A DNA stretch of 64,000 nucleotides, taken from contig NZ_CAHLAR010000001.1 in NCBI RefSeq assembly GCF_903652925.1, positions 558,001 to 622,000 on the forward strand, written 5' to 3'. The number at the start of each line of letters is the position of its first letter. The stretch's first letter is position 1. Origin of the DNA: Achromobacter anxifer (GTDB taxonomy: Bacteria > Pseudomonadota > Gammaproteobacteria > Burkholderiales > Burkholderiaceae_B). Position numbers and translations under genes: made by a program. The notes below the pieces were generated by a model. It worked only from the letters and a program-made list of their open reading frames with translations, was not told the origin of the DNA and searched no databases. This document shows, piece by piece, positions 50,241-58,764 of this stretch.

Positions 50241-51215
50241 CTATTTTCCCGGTTCGGCGGAAAACACCTGCCGCCATTTCTTTTCTTCCTGGCGCATGCG
50301 CTCCAGGAACAGCCGCGATCCCGCCGGCATGGGCTGGCTGCCCTGCGCGTACAGCTGCGCCATGCCGTCGCTCTGCGCAACCGCCTGCATGGCGCTTTCC
50401 AGCCGGGCCAGGATGTCCTCGGGCGTCGCGGCGGGCGCTACCAGGCCGGATATCGAGCCTACATCGAAATCGGCGCCGAGGCTCTCCCGGGCGGCGGGAA
50501 CCTCGGGCAGGTTCGGCACCCGTTGGGCCGACGTGACGCCCAGGGCGCGCATCTTGCCGGACTGGATGAACGGGCCGACGACCACCGTCTCCACGGCGGT
50601 CACGTCGACGACGCCGGACAGCAGGGCGGTGGCGGCTTCCGCGCCGCTCTTGTACGGCACGTGCATGAGCGTCGTGCCGGTCTGCTGCTGCATCAGGGCG
50701 AATACCTGATGTATCGACGTGCCCTGGCCGGAGCTGGCAAAGGAAATCGCGTCCGGCCGGCTGCGGGCCCGGCTGATCAAGGCGGGAAGGTCCTGGATCT
50801 GCGAATTTTCAGGCACGACCAGGGCCAGGGGCGTGTTGGCGATCATGGAGATGTAGGCGAAATCCTTGAGCGCGTCGTAGTTGAGCTGCTTATGGATGAG
50901 CGGATTGACCGCGACCATGCCATTGGTGATGACCATCAAGGTGTAGCCGTCGGGTTTGGCCCGGGCGACGATGTCGGCGGCGATGTTGCCGCCCGCGCCG
51001 GGCTTGTTCTCCACCACCACGGGCTTGCCCAGCTCGGCCTGCAGCTGTTTGGCCACGGTGCGCGCGGTGAGGTCGGTGATGCCGCCGGCGCCGAAGGGCA
51101 CGACCAGCGTGATGGGCCGGTCGGGCCAGGCGGCGGCCTGGGACGGGCCGGCCAGCGCGAACGACAGCGAAAGCGCCAATGGCGCGAGGCGGGCGCGCAG
51201 GAAGGGGGCGTGCAT
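50241..51215 (-). CDS. Bug-family (TctC) solute-binding protein
   Basis: A 324-residue exported receptor. Signal peptide LAPLALSLSFALAGPSQAAA; Bug core WPDRPITLVVPFGAGGITDL, VVVENKPGAGGNIAADIVA, AKPDGYTLMVITNGM and MHVPYKSGAEAATALLSGV. It resembles the Bug protein at 52808, which shares the VVPFGAGG[IV]TD..AR and DGYTL[LM]VITNGM segments, so the two may be recent paralogues. AAGGAG lies eight bases before the ATG. It is followed by a GntR gene and preceded by a cupin gene on the same strand. Confidence 0.93.
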   Translation of the reverse strand: MHAPFLRARLAPLALSLSFALAGPSQAAAWPDRPITLVVPFGAGGITDLTARTVAKQLQAELGKPVVVENKPGAGGNIAADIVARAKPDGYTLMVITNGMVAVNPLIHKQLNYDALKDFAYISMIANTPLALVVPENSQIQDLPALISRARSRPDAISFASSGQGTSIHQVFALMQQQTGTTLMHVPYKSGAEAATALLSGVVDVTAVETVVVGPFIQSGKMRALGVTSAQRVPNLPEVPAARESLGADFDVGSISGLVAPAATPEDILARLESAMQAVAQSDGMAQLYAQGSQPMPAGSRLFLERMRQEEKKWRQVFSAEPGK

Positions 51216-51308
51216 GGTGTCTGTCTCCTTGGAATGTTCTATTTCTTGTGCGCAGGCCGGCAGCGGCCAGCCTGCTGCGGACGATTGCCGTCCGTGGCGC
51301 CGCCGGTA

Positions 51309-51755
51309 TCAGTGCTCCAGATCCTGCGCGGTGATTTCCGGCAGGTCGCCCTTGATGTTCATGCGGCCTTCGTACACCGGCCGGCCGCCGGTGGCGGGTC
51401 CCTGGTACTGGACGAAGAACAGGGTGCCGCCTGTCTCGGTGCTGAGCGCTTCCTCGATGTGCGGGTCCGGATGGAAGACCACCGTGCCAGGACCGTACAT
51501 CTTTCCGCCCATGTTGAATTCCCCTTCGATCACGTACCAGACCTGGGCGAAGTCGTGCTTGTGCAACCGGAAACCCGCGCCCGGTTCGTAGCGCAGAAAG
51601 CCGGCATTGGGTTCGGTAGGGCGTTCTTCCCGTGTGTGGAACAGGAATTTCGTCTTGTTCTTGAAGCGGCCCATTTCCCATTCCATGTCTTCGGGCCGGC
51701 GGTACTCGGGCATGTGATGGGTTTGCGCCGGGTCGATGAGGTCGTTGCTGCTCAT
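51309..51755 (-). CDS. Cupin-domain protein (second of two paralogues)
   Basis: A 148-residue single-domain cupin with metal-ligand motif FRLHKHDFAQVWYVIEGEFN and the second histidine pair in VVFHPDPHIEEAL. It is clearly related to the cupin at 46640. ATG 51755 is chosen because AAGGAG lies seven bases before it; the frame is open much further upstream. It heads the minus-strand cupin-Bug-GntR group and is divergent from the DapA-like gene across 174 bases. It may act on the same substrate class as the DapA-like enzyme. Confidence 0.85.
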   Translation of the reverse strand: MSSNDLIDPAQTHHMPEYRRPEDMEWEMGRFKNKTKFLFHTREERPTEPNAGFLRYEPGAGFRLHKHDFAQVWYVIEGEFNMGGKMYGPGTVVFHPDPHIEEALSTETGGTLFFVQYQGPATGGRPVYEGRMNIKGDLPEITAQDLEH

Positions 51756-51929
51756 GGCTTGCTCCTTCGTGAATTGGCCGGGAAAGTCTATCGGCTCGGC
51801 GCGGGAATTACTGGATACAAGATTGGCCTGCGCGGCAGCGCGGGCCGAAGGTATCAGGCGCCCAGGAAATCGGTATTGGACCGGCCTGTTTCGCCTTCCT
51901 AGACTGCAAGCCGTCATGGAGAACGAGCT

Positions 51930-52811
51930 ATGCATTTGAAGGGAATCATCGGCTACCTGCTGACGCCTTGCGACGCAAGCGGGCAGGTGGACCACGCGCT
52001 GCTGGCGGCGCATGTGGAACGGCTGATCGGCGAGGGCGTGCACGCGCTGGCGCCGCTGGGCAGCGTGGGCTGCCTGCCGTATCTGGACGATGGCGAGCGC
52101 GAAGCCGTCATCGACACGGTGGTTGGCGCGGCGGCGGGGCGGTTGCCGGTGCTGGCGGGTGTTTCCAGCCTGGGCACCGCCAGCACCGTGCGCCACGCGC
52201 GCTATGCCGAACGCGCGGGCGCGGCGGCCTTGCAGTTGCTGCCCAGCACGTACTGGAAGCTCACGCAGGCGGAGATCCTTGCCTACTACCGCGAGGTCTG
52301 CGAGTCGGTCTCCACGCCAGTGATGGTCTACAACAATCCGTTCACCACGGGCATGGATCTTCCCGTCGAGTTCCTGGCCCGCCTGGCCGAGCTGCCCAAT
52401 GTCACGATGATCAAGGAAAGCAGCCCGGATCCGACCAAGATCGCGCGGCTGCGCGCGGCCTGTCCCGCCAGGACCGCCGTGTACATCGGCCTGAACTGCA
52501 TGGCGCGCACGGGATTCGCGCAAGGCGCGGCGGGCTGGTGCACCGCGTCGGCCAATGTCAGCGCGTCCTATGCCCTGAACCTCTACCGCTGCGCGCTGGC
52601 CGGCGACGCGCGCGGCGCGGACGAGTGGTTCGCCCGGCAGATCGATCTGCTGAATTTCCTGATGGACCACGGCCTGCCCAGGACGGTGGCCGCCAGCCTG
52701 CGGCTGCGCGGCCACGACAGCGGACGGCTGCGCGCGCCGCTGGCGCCGCTGGACGCGGACCTGGAACAACGACTTCTTGAAATCCTCAAAAAAATGGAGA
52801 TAGCCGGATGA
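51930..52811 (+). CDS. DapA-family lyase/aldolase
   Basis: A 293-residue TIM-barrel enzyme of the dihydrodipicolinate synthase / N-acetylneuraminate lyase superfamily. The Schiff-base lysine is in VTMIKESSPDPTKI and the tyrosine in VMVYNNPFTTGM. The carboxylate-binding GTTGE motif of true DapA is replaced by GSVGCLPYLDD, so it is more likely a catabolic aldolase or dehydratase acting on a 2-keto acid. GGAG lies before the ATG. Its stop overlaps the start of a Bug gene (ATGA), linking substrate binding and cleavage. Confidence 0.9.
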   Translation: MHLKGIIGYLLTPCDASGQVDHALLAAHVERLIGEGVHALAPLGSVGCLPYLDDGEREAVIDTVVGAAAGRLPVLAGVSSLGTASTVRHARYAERAGAAALQLLPSTYWKLTQAEILAYYREVCESVSTPVMVYNNPFTTGMDLPVEFLARLAELPNVTMIKESSPDPTKIARLRAACPARTAVYIGLNCMARTGFAQGAAGWCTASANVSASYALNLYRCALAGDARGADEWFARQIDLLNFLMDHGLPRTVAASLRLRGHDSGRLRAPLAPLDADLEQRLLEILKKMEIAG

Positions 52812-53773
52812 ACAAGGGAATGCGCCGCTGCATGGCGGCATTGATGGGCGTGCTGTTGCCGGCCGCCGCGGTCTGGGCGGGCGGATATCCGGACCAGCCC
52901 ATCCGCCTGGTCGTGCCCTTTGGCGCAGGGGGTGTCACCGACACCACCGCGCGCGTATTCGCGGAAGGATTGACGCGGGAACTGGGCCAGCCCGTGGTGG
53001 TGGAGAACCGGGGCGGCGCGGGCGGCTCCATCGCGGCGGGGGCGGTGGCGAAATCGCCGGCCGACGGCTACACGCTGCTGGTGATCACCAACGGAATGAT
53101 CGCGGTGAATCCGCTGATCTACAAGAAGCTGCCCTACGATCCGAACCGGGACTTCACTTACGTCGCGATGCTGGCCAATACGCCCACCGTGCTGGCCGTG
53201 GGCGCGGACAGCCCCTACGCGTCGCTGCAGGAAATCATCAAGGCGGCTTCCGTCCAGGCGGACAGGATCGCGTTTTCCACGGCGGGCGAGGGCTCGGACA
53301 ACTATCAGGTCCTGGAGCTGTTGCAGCGGGCGACCGGTGTGAAGATGCTGCACGTGCCGTACAAGAGCGGATCGGAGTCCATGACCGCGGTGATGAGCCG
53401 CAACACGGACCTGACGGCCATTTCGGCCGTGACCGCCGTGGGCTTTGTCGAGGCGAAGCAGATACGCCCGTTCGCGGTGACCTCGTCGCGGCGTCTGGCA
53501 AACCTGCCCGACATCCCCACGGTCAAGGAGGCGCTGGGACAGGACGTCGAGGGCGGGTCGCTGTCGGGCATTGCCGTGCCCAAGGGCACGCCGCCGGATG
53601 TGGTGACGCGCCTGAACGCCGCGATCGCCGTGGTGGCCAGGAGCGCATCGGTGCAGGACAAGATCTACTCGCGCGGCAGCGAACCTGTCGACGGGTCCCA
53701 GGAGGCATTCGAACGCAGGGTCGTCGCCGAACAGCAAAAGTGGTCAGCCATTCTTGCCCGCGCGGCGAACTGA
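52808..53773 (+). CDS. Bug-family (TctC) solute-binding protein
   Basis: A 321-residue exported receptor: signal peptide MAALMGVLLPAAAVWAGG; core YPDQPIRLVVPFGAGGVTDT, VVVENRGGAGGSIAAGAVA, SPADGYTLLVITNGM and LHVPYKSGSESMTAVMSRN. It is translationally coupled to the DapA-like gene by a four-base overlap, with GGAG eight bases ahead. Its end overlaps the convergent LysR gene by 30 bases. The ligand is probably the 2-keto acid or sugar acid handled by the DapA-like enzyme. Confidence 0.93.
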   Translation: MNKGMRRCMAALMGVLLPAAAVWAGGYPDQPIRLVVPFGAGGVTDTTARVFAEGLTRELGQPVVVENRGGAGGSIAAGAVAKSPADGYTLLVITNGMIAVNPLIYKKLPYDPNRDFTYVAMLANTPTVLAVGADSPYASLQEIIKAASVQADRIAFSTAGEGSDNYQVLELLQRATGVKMLHVPYKSGSESMTAVMSRNTDLTAISAVTAVGFVEAKQIRPFAVTSSRRLANLPDIPTVKEALGQDVEGGSLSGIAVPKGTPPDVVTRLNAAIAVVARSASVQDKIYSRGSEPVDGSQEAFERRVVAEQQKWSAILARAAN

Positions 53774-54688
53774 CGGCGGATCCGGCTCCGCTTGCGCGCC
53801 CAGCACCTCGCGCGCCGTGTCGATGAACCAGCGCACGGCCGGGTTCATGGATTCGGCGTGCGCCGCCAAGGCCATGGCGTAGCTCAGCGGCATGCCGGAC
53901 TCGTCCGCAAGGTCCACGTAGGCCACGTTGTCGATGGCGATCCTGCGCAGCGCCGCGGGCACGATGGCGACGCCCAGGCCCGCCGCGATGAGCGGCAGAC
54001 TGATCAGGGCGTGGGACGATTCCTGCAAGACCCGCGGATGGAATCCCGCCCGCTGGCAGGCCGCGAGGATTTCTCCGGCGAATCCGGGGCTGTCGGAATG
54101 CGCCAGCGTGACCAGCGCGTCGTCCGTCAGGTCGGAAAGCCGGGCGCACCGCATGCCTGCCACCCGATGGTTCGCCGGCACGGCGAGCGCCAGCGGTTCC
54201 CGCGGCAGGGCGGTCATGGCAATGCCCGGCACGCCCGAGGCGGGCGGCACCAGGAAGGCCGCGTCCAGTTCGCCGCGTTGCAGCGCGGCCAGGATGCCCA
54301 CGGTGCTGCCGCTGGTCAGGCGCAGGCGGATATGCGGAAAGCGCTGCGCAAAGGCCGGCAGGACCCGCGGCAGCAGGGCCAGCGCCGCACTGGGCACCGC
54401 GCAAACCCTCAGCGTGCCCTTGCGGCCCTCGGCCGCGTCGCGGGCGGCCTGCAACGCGGCGTCGGCGCCGTCCAGCAGGCGTTTGGCCTCGCGCAGGAAC
54501 GCGCCGCCGGCGACGGTGAGGCGCACGCCCAGCCGGTCCCGTTCGAACAGGTCCGCGCCGATCTCGGTTTCAAGCCGCTTGATGGCGACGCTCAGCGGCG
54601 GCTGGGTCATGTGCAGCCGCGCGGCTGCCTTGCGATAGTTCAACTCCGTGGCAAGCACCACGAATTGCCTGAGCTGCCTGAAATCCAC
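53744..54688 (-). CDS. LysR-family transcriptional regulator
   Basis: A 314-residue regulator. HTH at 1-60 (RQLRQFVVLATELNYRKAAA; MTQPPLSVAIKRLETEIGAD), then the periplasmic-binding-like effector domain. It starts with GTG at 54688, supported by GGAG six bases before it. It is convergent with the DapA-Bug operon, overlapping it by 30 bases, and lies 36 bases downstream of SerC on the same strand, so it may be cotranscribed with SerC. Targets unknown. Confidence 0.9.
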   Translation of the reverse strand: MDFRQLRQFVVLATELNYRKAAARLHMTQPPLSVAIKRLETEIGADLFERDRLGVRLTVAGGAFLREAKRLLDGADAALQAARDAAEGRKGTLRVCAVPSAALALLPRVLPAFAQRFPHIRLRLTSGSTVGILAALQRGELDAAFLVPPASGVPGIAMTALPREPLALAVPANHRVAGMRCARLSDLTDDALVTLAHSDSPGFAGEILAACQRAGFHPRVLQESSHALISLPLIAAGLGVAIVPAALRRIAIDNVAYVDLADESGMPLSYAMALAAHAESMNPAVRWFIDTAREVLGAQAEPDPPSVRRAGKNG

Positions 54689-54724
54689 GCCGGTCTCCGC
54701 CTGTTGTATGCCTGTACGCCGGCC

Positions 54725-55807
54725 TCAGCCGCGCACGCGCTGGAAGTCGGCCATGAAGTCGGCCAGGGCGGCCGCCGCGGGCAGGTCGACCGCGTTGTAC
54801 AGGCTGGCACGGATGCCGCCGGCGGACGAATGGCCCTTGAGCCCCATGAGTCCGGCGCTCTCGGCCTGCCGCAGGAAGACGGATTCCAGGGCTGTATCCG
54901 CCAGAAAGAACGGCACGTTGTTGATGGAACGGAATGCAGGCAGCACCTTGTTGGCATAGAAGCCGCCGCTGGCGTCGATGGCGCGGTACAGCAGTCCGGC
55001 CTTGACCTGGTTGGCTTGATGGATGCGGTCCAAGCCGCCCGTGCGCAGTATCCAGCGCAACGTCAGCCCGGTCAGATACCAGGAAAACGTGGCGGGCGTG
55101 TTGAGCATGGAGTCCGCTCGCGCCGCCTGCGCGTAGTTCAGCACGTCGGGGGTGATGGGCAGCGCGCCGTCCAGCAAGGCTTCGTCCACCAGCACCACCG
55201 TCACGCCTGCCGGTCCCATGTTCTTCTGCGCGGCGGCGTAGATCAGCCCGTGCCGGGAAACGTCGATGGGCTTGGACAGCAGGCTGGAGCAGGCGTCGCA
55301 TACCAGCGGAACGGACGCCTCGGGCGCGGCGGGGAACTGCACGCCATGCACCGTCTCGTTCTCCGTGTAGTGCAGGTAGGCGGCGCCGGGATCGAGCCGC
55401 CATTCTTCAGGCGCGGGCACGCGGTCGAAGCCGGTCGGCGCGCTGCTGCCCGCGATGCGCACTGCGCAATAGCGCCGTGCCGCCTCGATGGCCTTGCCGG
55501 ACCAGAGGCCGGTGTGCAGGTAGTCCGCGCGCGTTCTTCCGCGCAGCAGGTTCATGGGAACCTGAGAAAACTGCAGCGAAGCGCCGCCTTGCAGGAACAA
55601 GACCTTGTAATTGTCGGGCACGTTCAGGATGGCCCGCAGGTCGGCCTCGGCCTGGCGGGCGATATCGATGAAGACGCCCGAACGATGGCTGATCTCCATC
55701 ACCGACATGCCGGTTCCCGCGAAATCGAAGAATTCCTCGTGCGCTTCCTGCAGCACTTCCAGCGGCAGCGCGGCAGGGCCTGCGCTGAAGTTGTATGACC
55801 TTGCCAT
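54725..55807 (-). CDS. serC: Phosphoserine aminotransferase
   Basis: A 360-residue class V PLP enzyme that converts 3-phosphohydroxypyruvate to phosphoserine and also serves pyridoxal-phosphate synthesis. The start YNFSAGPAALPLEVLQEA is diagnostic, followed by LFLQGGASLQFSQVPMNLL, VCDACSSLLSKPID, the lysine motif AAQKNMGPAGVTVV and SAGGIRASLYNAV. ATG 55807 has AGGA five bases ahead; the frame is open to 56257 by absence of stops only. It is divergent from a MocR-type gene across 129 bases. It is not in the frequent serC-pheA-aroA setting, so it may be a second copy. Confidence 0.92.
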   Translation of the reverse strand: MARSYNFSAGPAALPLEVLQEAHEEFFDFAGTGMSVMEISHRSGVFIDIARQAEADLRAILNVPDNYKVLFLQGGASLQFSQVPMNLLRGRTRADYLHTGLWSGKAIEAARRYCAVRIAGSSAPTGFDRVPAPEEWRLDPGAAYLHYTENETVHGVQFPAAPEASVPLVCDACSSLLSKPIDVSRHGLIYAAAQKNMGPAGVTVVLVDEALLDGALPITPDVLNYAQAARADSMLNTPATFSWYLTGLTLRWILRTGGLDRIHQANQVKAGLLYRAIDASGGFYANKVLPAFRSINNVPFFLADTALESVFLRQAESAGLMGLKGHSSAGGIRASLYNAVDLPAAAALADFMADFQRVRG

Positions 55808-55936
55808 TGTTTCCTGATCCTGCCCCGCGCGGCGGGTTGCTGCATGGACGCCGGCGGCTGCCGTGGCGACTGGGTTCAGTCTACGGATAGAATGGCCGGC
55901 CTGGGCAGGCCAGTTTTCACACGATGGGCAGACCGC

Positions 55937-57433
55937 ATGACTAAGACATTCGAACTGGACACGCTGAAGATGCGCATGGGCGACGCTGAGCTGCAGCGCC
56001 TGGATCTGCATCAGCGCATCCACCGGGCGCTGCGCGCGCTGATCCTGGACGGCGCGCTCGGTCCGGGCGTCAGGCTGCCCGCGACGCGCACTCTGGCGAA
56101 GTCGCTGGGCGTGGCCCGCGATACAGTGGAGAACGCTTACGTGCCGTTGCACCGCGACGGCTACATCGTGCGCCGCGAGGGCTCGGGCAGCTACGTGTCC
56201 GAGACGGTGGGCGCTGAATTGCGCGGCGCGGCCCGCAGGCGGGCGAAGCTGGATCACAAGCGCGGTTTAGAGCTGCCGGGCGCGGGCCTGAGCCGCCGCG
56301 GCCGCGCAATCCTGGATAGCGGCGGGGTCGCGGACCAGCAGGTCATCAAGGCGTTCGCCACCGGCCTGCCCGAGACCCGCACGTTTCCCACCGATGTCTG
56401 GGAGCGCCTGCAACGCCAGGTATTGAAGGACTACCGCGCCCATGTGCTGCTGCATGGCGACCCGCAAGGGGCAGAGCCCCTGCGCCGCGCCATCGCTGCC
56501 TACTTGAACCTGGAGCGCGGCGCCAAGGTCTTGCCCGAACAGGTGCTGGTGCTGAGCAGCACCCGGCAGGCCCTGTTCCTGTGCGCGCAATTGCTGGCGG
56601 ACGCCGGCAAGCCGATCCTGATGGAGAACCCGGGCTATTTCGGCGCCCGCAAGGCGTTTGAAGCGGCCGAGACACGCATCGCGCCCATAGATGTCGATGC
56701 GCAAGGCATACGCATGGACCTGCTGCGCGCGGACCGCAGCGGCGCCAGCTGCGTGTACGTGACGCCGTCGCACCAGTACCCCACCGGCGTGACGCTGTCG
56801 CTGGAGCGCAGGCTGGAACTGATCGGCTGGGCCGCCGACCATGGCAAGTGGATCATCGAGGACGACTACGACAGCGAGTTCCACTACGACGGCCTGCCCA
56901 CCGCCTGCGTGCAAGGCCTGGACCCGCAACAGCGGACCATTTACCTGGGCACGTTCAGCAAGACGCTGTATCCCGGCCTCAGGATGGGATACATGGCGCT
57001 GCCCCCGGGGCTGGTCGATGCCTTCGCGCGCGCGCGCAGCATCATGGACGGCCATACGCCGCAGATCCTGCAGCTGACGCTGGCGCGCTTCATGGAAGAC
57101 GGCCATTACAACTCGCACGTGAGGGCGATGCGCAAGCTGTATGCGGGACGGCGGCAGGTGCTGCTCGAATCGCTGGGCAAGCAGCTGGGCGGCATAGTGC
57201 AGGCCGTGAGGCCGCCGGGCGGCTTGCAGATCCCTTGCCTGCTGGAGCGCGGCTGGTCCGAGGCCAAGACTATCCGGCAGGCGGAGGCCGTCGGCCTGCG
57301 CCTGCCCGGACTGAGCCGGCTGTATGCCGGCGCGCACAAGCAGCAGGGCTGGCTGTTGGGCTATGCCTCCCTGACGGCGTACGAGATCGAAGCCGCGGTG
57401 CTGCGGCTGTCGAACGCCCTGAGGAGGGCGTAG
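55937..57433 (+). CDS. MocR/PdxR-type regulator
   Basis: A 498-residue regulator: GntR winged helix near residues 15-90 (ALGPGVRLPATRTLAKSLGV; ARDTVENAYVPLHRDGYIV) followed by an aminotransferase-like domain with TPSHQYPTGVTLSLERRLE, IIEDDYDSEFHYDG and the PLP-lysine motif YLGTFSKTLYPGLRMG. ATG 55937 gives the usual length; longer in-frame starts exist. It faces SerC across 129 bases, a PLP-related gene, and is convergent with GlyA, another PLP enzyme, only two bases apart. Control of SerC by PLP or serine level is a reasonable guess. Confidence 0.9.
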   Translation: MTKTFELDTLKMRMGDAELQRLDLHQRIHRALRALILDGALGPGVRLPATRTLAKSLGVARDTVENAYVPLHRDGYIVRREGSGSYVSETVGAELRGAARRRAKLDHKRGLELPGAGLSRRGRAILDSGGVADQQVIKAFATGLPETRTFPTDVWERLQRQVLKDYRAHVLLHGDPQGAEPLRRAIAAYLNLERGAKVLPEQVLVLSSTRQALFLCAQLLADAGKPILMENPGYFGARKAFEAAETRIAPIDVDAQGIRMDLLRADRSGASCVYVTPSHQYPTGVTLSLERRLELIGWAADHGKWIIEDDYDSEFHYDGLPTACVQGLDPQQRTIYLGTFSKTLYPGLRMGYMALPPGLVDAFARARSIMDGHTPQILQLTLARFMEDGHYNSHVRAMRKLYAGRRQVLLESLGKQLGGIVQAVRPPGGLQIPCLLERGWSEAKTIRQAEAVGLRLPGLSRLYAGAHKQQGWLLGYASLTAYEIEAAVLRLSNALRRA

Positions 57434-57435
57434 CT

Positions 57436-58734
57436 TCAGTAGGGCAGGGGGAAGCGCTTGGACAGCCCCGCCACGCCGGCGAGGATGGCGCTTTCCGTGC
57501 GGGCGTCGACTGCCCCGGCGCGCACGCCGCCCAGCAAGGCCAGGATCATGTCGCCGATTTCCTGGAACTCGGCCGGGCCCATGCCGCGCGAGGTGCAGGC
57601 GGCGCTGCCCACGCGTATGCCGGAGGTCACGGCGGGCTTGGCCGCGTCATTCGGCACGGCGTTCTTGTTCAAGGTGATGCCGACCTGCTCCAGGGCGTGT
57701 TCGGCCGTGTTGCCCGCCAGGCCCCAGGGCCGCAGGTCGACCACGCCCAGATGGCAGTCGGTGCCGCCGGACACGATGGACAGCCCGCCTTCCGCCAGCC
57801 GCCGGCACAGGACCCGCGCGTTCTCGACCACGGCGTGGGCATAGGCGCGGAACGAGGGTTGCAGCGCTTCGCCCAGCGCCACCGCCTTGGCGGCGATGAT
57901 GTGCATCAGCGGACCGCCCTGCAGGCCGGGAAATACCGCCGCATCGATCTTGCGGGCCAGTTCGCCGTCATTGGTCAGGATCATGCCGCCGCGCGGTCCG
58001 CGCAGCGTCTTGTGGGTGGTCGTGGTGGTGACGTGGGCATGAGGCACCGGCGAGGGATAGGCCCCGGCCGCGGCCAGGCCGGCGAAATGCGCCATGTCCG
58101 CCATGAAGATCGCGCCCACCTCGTCGGCGATGGCGCGGAAGCGCGCGAAGTCCAGCGTGCGCGAATAGGCCGAACCGCCGGCGATGATGAGCTTGGGCTG
58201 TTCGCGGCGGGCGATGCGCTCCACCTCGTCCATGTCGACCAGATGGGTGGCCGGATCGACGCCATAGCTCAGCGCCTGCAGCCAGCGGCCCGACATGTTG
58301 ACCCTGGAGCCATGCGTCAGGTGCCCTCCGGACTTCAGGTCCAGGCCCAGGATCTTGTCGCCCGGAGCCAGCAGCGCCAGATAGACCGCCTGGTTGGCCT
58401 GGCTGCCGGAGTGGGGCTGCACGTTGGCGTGGCGGGCGCCGAACAGCCGGGTGGCGCGCTCGATGGCGATCTCCTCGGCGATGTCGGCGTTGACGCAGCC
58501 GCCGTAGTAGCGGCGGCCCGGATAGCCCTCCGCATACTTGTTGGTCAGCACCGAGCCCTGGACTTCCAGCACGGCGCGGCTGACGAAATTCTCGGAGGCG
58601 ATCAGTTCGATGGACTGCATCTGGCGGCGCCGCTCGGCGTCGATGGCGCCCCAGATGCCGGGATCGGCCTGGGCCAGGGGTTGCGCGCTGACTGCGGGCA
58701 GCGCGAGGCTGTCCGGATGGGCAAGGGTGGTCAT
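57436..58734 (-). CDS. glyA: Serine hydroxymethyltransferase
   Basis: A 432-residue PLP enzyme interconverting serine and glycine with tetrahydrofolate. Diagnostic segments are [75 protein letters not shown] and the lysine motif [17 protein letters not shown]. It follows the BenE-type transporter by 30 bases on the minus strand and is probably cotranscribed with it, an unusual place for glyA, so it may be an extra copy. Related enzymes cleave other beta-hydroxy or alpha-methyl amino acids. The ribosome site before the ATG is weak. Confidence 0.93.
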   Translation of the reverse strand: MTTLAHPDSLALPAVSAQPLAQADPGIWGAIDAERRRQMQSIELIASENFVSRAVLEVQGSVLTNKYAEGYPGRRYYGGCVNADIAEEIAIERATRLFGARHANVQPHSGSQANQAVYLALLAPGDKILGLDLKSGGHLTHGSRVNMSGRWLQALSYGVDPATHLVDMDEVERIARREQPKLIIAGGSAYSRTLDFARFRAIADEVGAIFMADMAHFAGLAAAGAYPSPVPHAHVTTTTTHKTLRGPRGGMILTNDGELARKIDAAVFPGLQGGPLMHIIAAKAVALGEALQPSFRAYAHAVVENARVLCRRLAEGGLSIVSGGTDCHLGVVDLRPWGLAGNTAEHALEQVGITLNKNAVPNDAAKPAVTSGIRVGSAACTSRGMGPAEFQEIGDMILALLGGVRAGAVDARTESAILAGVAGLSKRFPLPY

Positions 58735-58764
58735 GGTGATTCCAGTATCGATGGGAAAAAGGAC

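Noticed and set aside
52583-53737. A long minus-strand frame across the DapA-like and Bug genes
   Set aside because: Both plus-strand genes have clear motifs and a coupled ATGA junction; the minus frame has neither.
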